A DNA stretch of 28,026 nucleotides from VRUE01 sp035556755 (GTDB lineage: Bacteria; Actinomycetota; Thermoleophilia; Solirubrobacterales; 70-9), in contig DATMEP010000067.1 in the NCBI GenBank assembly GCA_035556755.1, positions 1 through 28,026 on the forward strand. The letters run 5' to 3'. The notes under the pieces are model-generated. The model saw nothing but the letters and a program-made list of their open reading frames with translations. It ran no database searches and had not been told where the DNA came from. A program made the translations under genes and the position numbers. Position 1 is the first letter of the stretch. The number at the start of each line of letters is the position of its first letter. This document shows positions 1 through 7,026 of the stretch, piece after piece.

Positions 1-441
1 GCGCTGGAGCTGCCCGAGCAGCACTTCGTCACCCAGGCGCTCTGGTACGTGCTGCCGGAGCAGCTCACCGGGGCGCTGCCGCCCGAGGTCCTGCTCGGCG
101 CCCTGCACGCGACCGAGCACGGTCAGATCGCGGTCCTGCCGCTGATCGCGATGTGCGACCGCTGGGACATCGGCGGCCTCTCCACCAACGTCCACTTCCA
201 GACCGGCCGCTCGACGATCTTCATCTACGACGGCCACCCGGGCGGGGTCGGGATCACGCTGCGCGGCTACGAGCAGTTCGAGCGCCTGCTCGGCGACGCC
301 GAGCGGCTGATCGCCGAGTGCCCCTGCGAGTCGGGCTGCCCCTCCTGCGTGCAGAGCCCCAAGTGCGGCAACCTCAACGAACCGCTGCACAAGGAGGGGG
401 CGCTGGAGCTGATGCGGTCGATGCAAGGGTCGGGGCGATGA
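1..441 (+). CDS. C-terminal end of a DEAD/DEAH helicase with DUF1998 (MrfA/Hrq1-like), truncated by the window edge
   Basis: The reading frame is open from base 1 and stops with TGA at 439-441, so only the last 146 residues are visible. They match the DUF1998 tail of YprA/MrfA-type superfamily 2 helicases. The signature is the cysteine cluster CPCESGCPSCVQSPKCGN, expected to bind a metal (zinc in MrfA), preceded by the block IYDGHPGGVGIT. Family members are DNA-repair helicases that unwind with 3'-5' polarity; the ATPase lobes lie outside the window. The stop overlaps the next gene's ATG (ATGA), which suggests translational coupling. A close alternative is another SF2 helicase carrying the same DUF1998 module. 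Confidence 0.88.
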   Translation, partial: ALELPEQHFVTQALWYVLPEQLTGALPPEVLLGALHATEHGQIAVLPLIAMCDRWDIGGLSTNVHFQTGRSTIFIYDGHPGGVGITLRGYEQFERLLGDAERLIAECPCESGCPSCVQSPKCGNLNEPLHKEGALELMRSMQGSGR

Positions 442-914
442 AGCAGGTCTCGGTGATCGGGTCGGGCCGCTGCGAGCAGGACTCGGAGCTGGCTCGTCTT
501 GCCGAGGAGGTCGGGCGCGGGCTTGCGGAGGCCGGCGCCGTGCTCGTCTGCGGTGGCAGGAGCGGCGTGATGGAGGCGGCCTCGCGCGGGGCGGCGGACG
601 CAGGCGGCGAGGTGATCGGAATCGTTCCGGGCGACTCGATCGCGGACGCCAACCCGCACTGCACCCACGTGGTCGCGACCGGGATCGGCCACGCCCGGAA
701 CCTGGCCGTCGTCGCCAGCGGCGAGGTCGTGATCGCGGTCGGGGGCGAGTGGGGGACGCTGTCGGAGATCGGCCACGCGCGGGCGATCGGCCGCACCGTC
801 GTCGCCCTGCGCAGCTGGTCGCTGAAGGGCGAGGGGCCGATGGAGACGCCCCCCGGAGTCATCGCGGCGGCATCTCCCGGGGAGGCGGTTGCCGCCGCGC
901 TCGGGGCGACCTAG
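438..914 (+). CDS. TIGR00725-type LOG/DprA-like Rossmann-fold protein
   Basis: 158 residues starting at the ATG that overlaps the helicase stop. The N-terminus KQVSVIGSGRC opens a Rossmann fold. CGGRSGVMEAASRGA (about residues 34-48) and VGGEWGTLSEI (about 97-107) correspond to the nucleotide-binding GGxxGxM and the PGGxGTxxE motifs of the LOG superfamily. In this family the second motif is typically GGG/A-GTLSE, as here. LOG relatives hydrolyse the N-glycosidic bond of nucleoside 5'-monophosphates, but TIGR00725 members are largely uncharacterised, so substrate and role are not assigned. Its TAG stop shares bases with the TAG stop of the convergent GH15-like gene (CTAG at 911-914), leaving no terminator space. 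Confidence 0.85.
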   Translation: MKQVSVIGSGRCEQDSELARLAEEVGRGLAEAGAVLVCGGRSGVMEAASRGAADAGGEVIGIVPGDSIADANPHCTHVVATGIGHARNLAVVASGEVVIAVGGEWGTLSEIGHARAIGRTVVALRSWSLKGEGPMETPPGVIAAASPGEAVAAALGAT

Positions 915-2290
915 TTTCGTCCCGGCCAAAGCTCTCGAAGAGCGAGGATCGCGAAGGCGTGCGACCAGGCGAGCGGCGTGGTCGAGCGGGGAGTGCCCGT
1001 GCGGACGTCGACACGCTCGGGGAGGAGGCCGAGCGGCGTGGCCGCGCGGCGCAGGGCGGCAACGAGGCGCAGCGCAGCGCGCCGCTCGCCCAGCGCCGCG
1101 AGGCTCCACGCCGTCCAGGCGGTCGGCGCGGTCCACGGGTCCTCGCCGCCGGCCCAGTTCTCGGAGGGGAGGATCCCGAAACGCCCGCTCGTGGCCGCGA
1201 CGCGCAGGAGGGTGTTGCGGATCTGGGGGGTTAGGGACGGCTGGGCGAAAGGGCGTACCCCCCAGGCGGCCACCGAGTCCCACCCCGACTCCGAATCTCC
1301 GGCGACACGCACAAGCCCCGAGACGGCGCTTCCGGTGCGCCTTTTGTGACCCTGAGAAGCAAAAGGCGCACCGGAAGCCATCGTGGCAAGGGCGTTGGCC
1401 AGGTAGTTCCCGCGGGTGCCCTCGTGGTAGTCGGCGCGCTCACGCCAGTGCAGGGCCGGGACACGGGGGCGCAGCCCGGCGGCGCGCGCTGCGGCTACGA
1501 CCCAGCCGGCGGCGTCGCCCTGGGCCGCGCGGCCGGGGACCGGATCGCCGACGCCGTCGAAGCGGGCAGCGGCGTCGAGGTCGAGTCCGAGCAGGAAGTG
1601 CACGACCTGCCGGGCCTCGTGCCGGTAGCCGGCCAAGGCGAGTGCGATCGCCACCGCGCCGGCGTCGCGCGGCCAGACGTATGCCCAGCCGTCCCGCGCT
1701 CCCGCCGCCACCGCCCCGGTGCGCCGGTCGGTCAGCGCCCGCAGGACCAGCAGCGAGCGTTCGTACATCGCTCGGGCCCAGTCCGGGGCCCGGGCTTCGA
1801 GCGGCTGCGCCTGCGCGATCCAGCGCCGGTCGGCGCGAGCCGCCGCCGGCCCGCCGAGCGACCGCACGACCACCGCCCGCTCGTCGCCGAAGCGCGCCTC
1901 GGTGCGCAGCACGTTGGTTCCCGGCAGGTAGCGCTGGCGGACGGAGTCGGCTCGCCAGAACGGCAGCGAGCCACCAGTCACCGCCGTCCGCGCGACGAGC
2001 CCGGTGTCCGCCGCCACGCTGCCAGCCGCCTGCCTCTCGGCCGAGACCTCGATCGTCGCCTCACCAGCCGGGCCCTCCGGTCGCAGGTCGACCACGTTCC
2101 CGTATGCGTCGACCGCAGCCGTCTCTCCGCCGCGGCCGACGACGGCCGTCCCGAGGAACGGCGGCGGCAGCCCCGGCAGCCCCGCCGGCGTGCGCGGATC
2201 GGATCCCTCTCCGCCGGAGACGAGCACAGCCGTAGTCGCGAGGAGGGCGAGGACGGCAAATATCGCCTTGATGTTCAGGAAATCAGGCAA
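911..2290 (-). CDS. GH15-like (glucoamylase/trehalase-type) glycoside hydrolase, probably exported or membrane anchored
   Basis: 459 residues. The N-terminus (FLNIKAIFAVLALLATTAVLVSGG) looks like a signal peptide or anchor. The (alpha/alpha)6 catalytic half shows WAYVWPRDAGAVAIAL, a PWTAPTAWTAWSLAALG block and LLPERVDVRTG...PLAWSHAFAILAL. These match the substrate-pocket WPRD and the C-terminal catalytic-base region of GH15; the likely base is E425. The start used is TTG at 2290, giving the full export signal; no clear ribosome site precedes it, so the exact start is uncertain. Codons 305-321 are encoded entirely by a perfect palindrome (1328-1378) and read as a basic insertion between NYLANALATM and LVRVAGDSESG. 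The family usually acts on alpha-glucosides; the substrate here is unknown. It diverges from the HTH gene at 2320. Confidence 0.8.
   Translation of the reverse strand: MPDFLNIKAIFAVLALLATTAVLVSGGEGSDPRTPAGLPGLPPPFLGTAVVGRGGETAAVDAYGNVVDLRPEGPAGEATIEVSAERQAAGSVAADTGLVARTAVTGGSLPFWRADSVRQRYLPGTNVLRTEARFGDERAVVVRSLGGPAAARADRRWIAQAQPLEARAPDWARAMYERSLLVLRALTDRRTGAVAAGARDGWAYVWPRDAGAVAIALALAGYRHEARQVVHFLLGLDLDAAARFDGVGDPVPGRAAQGDAAGWVVAAARAAGLRPRVPALHWRERADYHEGTRGNYLANALATMASGAPFASQGHKRRTGSAVSGLVRVAGDSESGWDSVAAWGVRPFAQPSLTPQIRNTLLRVAATSGRFGILPSENWAGGEDPWTAPTAWTAWSLAALGERRAALRLVAALRRAATPLGLLPERVDVRTGTPRSTTPLAWSHAFAILALRELWPGRN
1328..1378. repeat. Perfect palindromic element (19-bp arms, 13-nt loop) inside the GH15-like coding sequence
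   Basis: Arms at 1328-1346 and 1360-1378 are exact reverse complements; the loop is 1347-1359 (TGACCCTGAGAAG). Total length is 51 nt, exactly 17 codons, and the host frame stays open. The stem mixes a GC-rich outer part (CTTCCGGTGCGCC) with an inner TTTTG/CAAAA. The surrounding gene is otherwise ordinary. It looks like a small mobile or repetitive palindrome tolerated in frame rather than a terminator, because it sits in mid-gene. Confidence 0.85.
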
Positions 2291-2307
2291 TTTTTCTAAA
2301 CATTGAG

Positions 2308-2313
2308 TATCGT
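2308..2313 (+). promoter_or_regulatory. Candidate -10 box (TATCGT), leaderless-type, for the HTH gene
   Basis: TATCGT fits TANNNT and lies 6 nt before the ATG at 2320, with no Shine-Dalgarno sequence between. The same spacing recurs at many other starts in this window. Confidence 0.45.
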
Positions 2314-2319
2314 CCAGGT

Positions 2320-3021
2320 ATGGCAGGAGTCACGGAGACCGCCAAGCTCGTCGAGGGCATTGTCCGGTTGCGCCGGGCTGAGCGTGTGCCAGCCGCTGCC
2401 GAGGAGGTCGCCCCGGTGCGCCGCGACCTCGAAGCGCGAGTCGGTCCCACGCTGAGTCGCTCGCGCGCGAGCCGGGTTCTCGGGATCAGCCAGACGGCAC
2501 TCGATCGCTGGGTGCGAAGGGGACAGATCCCGACCGTCGTTACTCCGCGTGGTCGTCGCGAGGTTCCGCTTGCGTTCGTGGTCGAGCTTGCCGAGGTGAT
2601 CCGAGGGCTGAGGAGCGAGGGCGAAACGCGGCACCCGTTGGCGGTCGCCCTCGCCAAGCGCAGCAATGCCGCCGAGCAGGTCGACACGTCGCCGATGCGG
2701 ACGAGCGCCGAGGGACGCGCTCCCCTTGGCCACCTAACGGCAGAGCGCCGAAGCCTGGCCTATCACCGGGCGGTTGCGGATCGTCTTGACGACCGAGTCC
2801 TCTCCGACGCAAGGGCGCGGGTGGACCGGCTCGCCGACGGGGGCCATATGCACCCTCGGTATGCCGACCGCTGGCGCGAGATCCTGGCGCTCCCCACGGA
2901 CACGGTCGCCGAAAGGATCGTCGAGGACGATCAGGAGGGTCGAGATCTGCGTCAGAACTCTCCCTTCGCGGGTGTCCTCAACGAGCAGGAGCGCCGCCGC
3001 ATCATCGAGCGGGTGCGATAG
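2320..3021 (+). CDS. Helix-turn-helix DNA-binding protein, putative antitoxin of the downstream nucleotidyltransferase
   Basis: 233 residues. A MerR/excisionase-type HTH is visible around residues 46-90: SRSRASRVLGISQTALDRWVRRGQIPTVVTPRG followed by REVPLAFVVEL. The rest is helical and charged, ending NEQERRRIIERVR; no catalytic motif is seen. The ATG start follows a TANNNT box by 6 nt. The next gene starts 2 nt after the TAG stop, so the pair forms one unit. Known precedent is that AbiEii/DUF6036-type nucleotidyltransferase toxins are paired with DNA-binding antitoxins. The assignment as antitoxin and autorepressor is inference from the pairing. Confidence 0.65.
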   Translation: MAGVTETAKLVEGIVRLRRAERVPAAAEEVAPVRRDLEARVGPTLSRSRASRVLGISQTALDRWVRRGQIPTVVTPRGRREVPLAFVVELAEVIRGLRSEGETRHPLAVALAKRSNAAEQVDTSPMRTSAEGRAPLGHLTAERRSLAYHRAVADRLDDRVLSDARARVDRLADGGHMHPRYADRWREILALPTDTVAERIVEDDQEGRDLRQNSPFAGVLNEQERRRIIERVR

Positions 3022-3023
3022 CG

Positions 3024-3545
3024 GTGCGGAGGGCAGAGCTCGAACACGTCATCCGGGCGGCGGCCGAGGCGGCCGGCGACGACGAGCTGGTCATCGTCGG
3101 CAGCCAGGCGATTCTCGGCCAGTTCCCCGACGCGCCCGAGTCGATGCTGATCTCCCGCGAGGCCGACGTCTATCCCAAGAACCACCCCGAGCGGGCGGAC
3201 GAGATCGAGGGCAGCTTAGGCGACGGCTCCTACTTCGACTCCTCGTTCGGCTACTACGCCCACGCGGTCGGGCCGGAGACCGCGAAGGCGCCGGCCGGCT
3301 GGCAGGAACGGCTCGTTCCCGTCTGCAGCGAGAACACCGGCGGCGCCACGGGTTGGTGCCTCGAGGCCCACGACCTGGTGCTCTCGAAGTGCGCCGCGGG
3401 GCGGGACCGCGACTGGGAGTTCGCCAAGGAGGCCCTGCACCACAGGCTGGTCGATCCCGATGAGCTGCAGCGCCGTGCTGCCGACCTTCCGCTGCCACCG
3501 GCGGAGGCCGAGAGGATCCAGCGAATGCTGGCGGCAATCATCTAG
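3024..3545 (+). CDS. DUF6036-like nucleotidyltransferase, putative AbiEii/MenT-type toxin
   Basis: 173 residues from a GTG start at 3024. IVGSQAILGQFP (about residues 24-35) followed by ISREADVYP (about 43-51) reads as the nucleotidyltransferase-fold pattern GS...(D/E)xD, with E and D as probable metal carboxylates. The block SYFDSSFGYYAHAVGPETA and the later LEAHDLVLSKCAAGRDRDWEFAKEAL resemble DUF6036 proteins, where the second helps build the active site. Toxins of this fold modify tRNA or other targets with NMPs, and a tRNA-Phe gene lies 34 nt downstream; that closeness may be coincidental. It is coupled to the HTH gene. Toxicity is not demonstrated, and a housekeeping NTase relative is possible. 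Confidence 0.68.
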   Translation: MRRAELEHVIRAAAEAAGDDELVIVGSQAILGQFPDAPESMLISREADVYPKNHPERADEIEGSLGDGSYFDSSFGYYAHAVGPETAKAPAGWQERLVPVCSENTGGATGWCLEAHDLVLSKCAAGRDRDWEFAKEALHHRLVDPDELQRRAADLPLPPAEAERIQRMLAAII

Positions 3546-3579
3546 CCTTCCCCGGCGGGTCCAGACCCGCGTCTGCCAC

Positions 3580-3652
3580 GGCGAGGTAGCTCAGTTGGTA
3601 GAGCACACGACTGAAAATCGTGGTGTCGCGGGTTCGAATCCCGCCCTCGCCA
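3580..3652 (+). tRNA. tRNA-Phe (anticodon GAA)
   Basis: 73 nt folding as a full cloverleaf. The acceptor arm is GGCGAGG (3580-3586) with CCTCGCC (3645-3651) and discriminator A3652. The D stem is GCTC/GAGC, the anticodon stem CACGA/TCGTG and the loop CTGAAAA with GAA at 3613-3615. The T arm is GCGGG-TTCGAAT-CCCGC. CCA is not encoded. tRNA 3' ends are common integration targets, and an accessory, lower-GC segment begins downstream; no second copy of the T-arm/acceptor end was found further along. Confidence 0.97.
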
Positions 3653-4113
3653 TTCCCCTTCGCCCTGTAAACAGCGGGTTTCTGAGGCCGGGCTGCTTCC
3701 GTAGATGACCCTTTATTGGGCGACGTATGGGCGACGGGACGCCTGGCCATCGCCCAAACGCTTCGGCGGCACTTGCCCTGTAGTCGCCGATTTCACGCCT
3801 GGGCATCGAACGGAACAGACCACGATTTCCGATTTCCGATTCGTGGTCTTCCCAGTTCGAGACTTTACGGCTGCTTGCTTCCGTCCTAAGACCATTGGCA
3901 TGCCCATAGCCGTTTTGGCCGCGCTCCCTTTACCCAGCAGGCGGTTCAGTTGGCTGGGCCAGATCGGGGCCGAGAGAAGGTGGCGATCGCTTGATCGGCC
4001 TTGGTCTACTGGTTCAGGTCGTTTCGCTGGCAGCCCTGTACGCTCTCCTGCAAGGAATTAGTCGTTGCTCGTCAGGGAACGTCGGCGTGTGCAAGCGTCG
4101 GGAGAGGAGAGAA
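3653..4113. other. 461-nt non-coding stretch between tRNA-Phe and the WYL/OLD operon
   Basis: No convincing gene. It holds a hairpin pair at 3715-3759, a short tandem run of GATTTCC inside an inverted repeat (ACCACGA...TCGTGGT, about 3819-3847) and the leader of the WYL-like operon. TACGCT at 4039-4044 fits TANNNT, but no good -35 was seen. The base composition is lower in GC than the flanking core genes. It may contain the left boundary of an inserted segment. Confidence 0.5.
3715..3759. repeat. Left copy of a boundary hairpin (ATTGGGCGAC ... TCGCCCAAAC)
   Basis: ATTGGGCGAC at 3715-3724 and TCGCCCAAAC at 3750-3759 form an 8-bp stem (TTGGGCGA/TCGCCCAA) around a 26-nt loop. The same two 10-mers, in the same order, occur at 7632-7641 and 7656-7665. 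The two copies flank the lower-GC gene block, so they may be element ends, attachment-site relics or paired terminators. Confidence 0.55.
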
Positions 4114-4428
4114 GTGTCGGTGTCCGACTCGTATCAACTCATTCGGGACGCTATCGCGGAGAAAAAGCAGGTTGTCGCAATCTATGGTGGTCATGAGCGA
4201 GAAATGTGTGCGCACGCCATCGGGACCAAGAATGGACGTGCCCAGGCGATCTTCTTCCAGTTCGGAGGGGGAAGTAGCAAGGGTCTCCCTCCAGAGGGGG
4301 AGTGGCGCTGCCTCGCGATCGACGACCTCTCCGACATATTCGTGCGTGACGGTGAGTGGCGTACCGCCTCAAATCACAGTCAGCCGAATACCTGCATTGA
4401 CGAGATAGATTTAGAGGTTGACTACTAG
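4114..4428 (+). CDS. Small WYL-like domain protein A of the OLD-nuclease operon
   Basis: 104 residues from GTG 4114, chosen because a strong purine-rich ribosome site (GGAGAGG, 4101-4107) sits 6 nt upstream; an in-frame GTG at 4120 is the alternative. The pattern is LIRDAIAEKKQVVAIYGG, then an HAIGT strand, then FFQFGGGSSKGLP, then EWRCLAIDDLSDIFV. This follows the beta-rich WYL layout of an N-terminal helix AI...V.I.Y.G, a central strand pair, W.R.F and a final L..I strand. There is no HTH. It aligns along its length with the next protein, so the two are paralogues. WYL domains sense ligands such as nucleic acids and regulate phage-defence and CRISPR systems; a sensor role here is inference. 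Confidence 0.62.
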   Translation: MSVSDSYQLIRDAIAEKKQVVAIYGGHEREMCAHAIGTKNGRAQAIFFQFGGGSSKGLPPEGEWRCLAIDDLSDIFVRDGEWRTASNHSQPNTCIDEIDLEVDY

Positions 4429-4443
4429 AAGAGGCAAATCCAG

Positions 4444-4776
4444 GTGACCGGGGCACAAGGTGAGATCGAGGAGATCGTGCGCCACGCGATCTCCAATCGG
4501 CTTCGACTCGAGATCGAGTATCACGGCAAGGGAAAGGCCCAAGGCGTGCGGATCATTGATCCTCATGCCCTATTTCGAACCGGTAATGACCGGATCTACC
4601 TTCATGCTTTCCAGGTCGACGGCGCCAGTTCGAGCGGTGATATTCCTGATTGGCGTCAGTTTGATCTCGCGGAAATTTCGATTGTGGAGCTCAAGAAGAG
4701 TCATTTCGGTCTCGCTGAGGGCTATGACCCGTCGTCCCGGATGTACTCGGCTGGCTTGATAGCCGCCGCTTCCTAA
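4444..4776 (+). CDS. Small WYL-like domain protein B of the OLD-nuclease operon
   Basis: 110 residues from GTG 4444, with AGAAGAGG (4427-4434) as ribosome site overlapping the previous stop. The sequence EEIVRHAISNRLRLEIEYHGKG, then RIIDPHALFRTGNDRIYLHAFQVDG, then SSSGDIPDWRQFDLAEISIVEL fits a stand-alone WYL-like domain more clearly than protein A, including the RxIxPHAL strand and the WRxFxLxxI element. There is no DNA-binding domain. The stop TAA (4774-4776) abuts the GTG of the OLD-family gene, implying translational coupling and perhaps a fixed stoichiometry. It could bind and control the nuclease, or sense nucleic acid or nucleotide signals. Neither is shown by sequence alone. Confidence 0.68.
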   Translation: MTGAQGEIEEIVRHAISNRLRLEIEYHGKGKAQGVRIIDPHALFRTGNDRIYLHAFQVDGASSSGDIPDWRQFDLAEISIVELKKSHFGLAEGYDPSSRMYSAGLIAAAS

Positions 4777-6594
4777 GTGTTCGAACTCGAGTCCTACACG
4801 GTCGAGGGCTTTCGTGCGCTCGCTGAGACGGTGGAGATCCCCGTGCGGGCCCCGACCATTCTCACCGGCGCTAACGACGGCGGGAAGACGACGGCTCTAA
4901 ACGCGCTGGAGTTCCTCCTTGGTGGCAGGAAGCCTGTGGAGGCGGACTTCACGGCAGTCGGCCCACCCGCTGAGGGTGCAACGGAGCCGTTGAGGGTGGA
5001 GAGGATCTTGGTCACCGGGACATTCAGTATGGATGAGGCAACCCGTCGTGAGTTCGGTAGGGGCGAGGTGACGATCAAGCTTCGCCGCAGCATCCAACCC
5101 GGGGAGGCACCTCGGTATGAGGTGCTCGACCGAGTCCCTGTCGACGAGGAACTGCGTCTTCTTGCTGACCGCAAGCTTCAGGATCTGCGGGACATCTGTG
5201 AGCGGCGAGACATAACGCCTGAAGGCAAGGCCAGCGCCAAGGCGTCATGGCTGGCCCCCCTTGAACGCTTGGCGTCGGAAAGCGAGCAGATCGAGGAGTG
5301 GGCTCCCGCTCCAGCCGAGATTGTCAAACGTCTACCTCGGTGCTTGGTCTTCTCCTCAACTGCTGAGCCGGATCCCGAGCGACAGATAGCCGCAGCGCTA
5401 AAGGTCGCATTTGATCAGGTGCTAGACGACGGTAGGTTCATCGGACCAGTTCGAGAGGCCGAGGAGAAGGTTCGGCAGCGTCTTAGTCACGAGGCTGGTG
5501 ACCTGTGTAAGCACATTGGAATGCGCTGTCCTGAGTTGAGCGAGATTGTCGTTCTTCCTGACGTAGCGTTCAGCGAGGGCTTTCGTAGTGTGGAGGTTCG
5601 GACGAGCCGCGGCAGTACGGCTGGCGTCGCACTGGAGAAGTCGGGCGCGGGACGAAGGCGTCGCGTAAATCTCGCGGTGTGGGAGTGGGTGCAGAAGCTT
5701 TTGGACACTCAACCCGAGCAAGAGCGTAGCGTCGTGATTGCCTATGACGAGCCGGACACGCATCTAGACTATGGGAACCAGCGTGATCTAGTGACGCTTA
5801 TTCAGTCCCAGTGCCAGCGAGATGGCACGCGAATGATGGTGGCGACTCATTCGCTGAATTTGATCGACCGCGTCAGCATCAACGATGTAGTTCACCTTCG
5901 CCTTGAGAACGAGCAGACGCAAGTCACCCGCCTGCTCGGTGAGGAACACGAGGCCACGCAGGAGTATCTGGCTGATATCTCAACGGCAATGGGGCTGCGT
6001 AACAGCGTGCTTCTCCATGAGCGGTGCTTCATAGGAGTAGAGGGACCGACGGAGACCCAGGCATTGCCACTTCTCTTCCGGACCGCGACTGGGATGAGCC
6101 TTCAGTCGGCTGGTATTGCTTTGATCGCCGGTAATAGCAATGAGGGCGCTCTCCGAGTTGCGGAGTTTCTTCAATCGCAGGACAGGCGATTGGCGTTCTT
6201 GGTCGATGCGGACTCGGCCAAGGGAACGACGAAGAAGCTCTTTAGAAAGGACAAGCTGGACTCCATTGGAATTAAGTCGTCACAGATCCACTATGTCGGG
6301 ACGGCGGAGCTGGAGGATCTCTTTTCCGACGAGCAGTGGGTTGAGACGGCCAATCGCAACTGGCCACGTGACGACGGCCAGCAATGGACGGTTTCCCATA
6401 TGGCGCCGGTGCACTTGGGTTCCAAGTTCAGCGCCGCTCTAATGAACGTCTTTCGCGGGGGCTCCTCTCAAGCTCCTCTGCGCAAGCCCGGATATCTGGT
6501 TGCGTTGGTTCAAGGCCTCGGTAGTCCGGATGAGGTTCCGCAACAACTGCGCGATGCCTTCGAGGCGCTCATCTCGCTCGCATCAGATGCGTGA
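4777..6594 (+). CDS. OLD-family ATPase with C-terminal TOPRIM nuclease domain
   Basis: 605 residues. The ABC/SMC-type ATPase half has Walker A GANDGGKT (residues 31-38), Walker B VVIAYDEPD with D324/E325 and the switch-like ATHS (H358). The TOPRIM half follows with VEGPTE (E422, E426) and LVDADS (D477, D479), then TAELEDLF, matching the acidic metal-binding set of overcoming-lysogenization-defect nucleases. Such proteins cleave or nick DNA and serve in phage defence, alone (class 1), with a UvrD-like helicase (Gabija, class 2) or in other pairings. No helicase is present here. Instead, two WYL-like proteins precede it, with zero gap to the second. Codons ending in A or T are much more frequent than in flanking genes, which suggests transfer. 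All key residues are present, so it is probably active. Confidence 0.9.
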   Translation: MFELESYTVEGFRALAETVEIPVRAPTILTGANDGGKTTALNALEFLLGGRKPVEADFTAVGPPAEGATEPLRVERILVTGTFSMDEATRREFGRGEVTIKLRRSIQPGEAPRYEVLDRVPVDEELRLLADRKLQDLRDICERRDITPEGKASAKASWLAPLERLASESEQIEEWAPAPAEIVKRLPRCLVFSSTAEPDPERQIAAALKVAFDQVLDDGRFIGPVREAEEKVRQRLSHEAGDLCKHIGMRCPELSEIVVLPDVAFSEGFRSVEVRTSRGSTAGVALEKSGAGRRRRVNLAVWEWVQKLLDTQPEQERSVVIAYDEPDTHLDYGNQRDLVTLIQSQCQRDGTRMMVATHSLNLIDRVSINDVVHLRLENEQTQVTRLLGEEHEATQEYLADISTAMGLRNSVLLHERCFIGVEGPTETQALPLLFRTATGMSLQSAGIALIAGNSNEGALRVAEFLQSQDRRLAFLVDADSAKGTTKKLFRKDKLDSIGIKSSQIHYVGTAELEDLFSDEQWVETANRNWPRDDGQQWTVSHMAPVHLGSKFSAALMNVFRGGSSQAPLRKPGYLVALVQGLGSPDEVPQQLRDAFEALISLASDA

Positions 6595-6649
6595 TCCCTG
6601 GCGATCTGACTTCTTCGCAACTCCAATGTGCAGTTAGGGCAGTTTGTGC

Positions 6650-6655
6650 TACCGT
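6650..6655 (+). promoter_or_regulatory. Candidate extended -10 promoter (TGC TACCGT) for the HTH/PIN pair
   Basis: TACCGT is preceded by TGC, an extended -10, with TGTGCA 17 bp upstream (6627-6632) as a weak -35. It lies in the 75-nt gap after the OLD gene, so the toxin-antitoxin pair could be transcribed separately. The start ATG at 6670 is 14 nt downstream. Confidence 0.35.
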
Positions 6656-6669
6656 CTTGCAGGTCGCCG

Positions 6670-7026
6670 ATGATGAAGACGATCCACATCGATCCCGCCG
6701 AGGGGAACGCCGAGCAACAGATCTCCACGATCAAGGATGCGATTGAGGGACTGCTCGATTCCGACAAGGCGATCACGGTGACGGTCGCCGACGAGGACTC
6801 GATGCTTTCTCCTCAGCAGGCAGCTGATCGGCTCGGCTTCTCTCGACAGCATGTTCGCCGGTTGATCGAGGCTGGCGAGCTGCAGGCGCAGCAGTTGCCC
6901 AACTCCACGCATTGGAAGATCCCGTTGCGCGCTGTCTTGGCCTTTGAGGAGAGTCGCGCGGCGGCAGAAGAGCGAGCGGATGAGCACTCCCGCTCGCTCG
7001 ACGAGCTCGGCGCACCGGCTGAGTGA
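6670..7026 (+). CDS. Excisionase-family helix-turn-helix protein, putative antitoxin of the PIN toxin
   Basis: 118 residues from ATG 6670 (a second ATG follows immediately). After an acidic N-terminal region (KTIHIDPAEGNAEQQISTIKDAIEGLLDSDKAITVTV), which probably forms an alpha/beta unit, comes LSPQQAADRLGFSRQHVRRLIEAGEL...THWKIPLRAVLAFEE. This is the MerR-like winged HTH called excisionase family. The tail is charged and could wrap the toxin. The stop overlaps the PIN gene start (GTGA, 7023-7026). Despite the family name, nothing indicates phage excision, because no integrase is present. Antitoxin and autoregulator is the best reading, from the tight pairing. Confidence 0.78.
   Translation: MMKTIHIDPAEGNAEQQISTIKDAIEGLLDSDKAITVTVADEDSMLSPQQAADRLGFSRQHVRRLIEAGELQAQQLPNSTHWKIPLRAVLAFEESRAAAEERADEHSRSLDELGAPAE

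Noticed and set aside
3991..4428. Longer form of WYL-like protein A starting about 41 codons earlier
   Set aside because: The added N-terminus has no relation to the fold, whereas a strong GGAGAGG ribosome site sits just before GTG 4114.
6670..7026. Phage excisionase (Xis)
   Set aside because: The HTH is of excisionase family type, but the gene overlaps a PIN toxin and no integrase or phage gene is present, so an antitoxin role is preferred.
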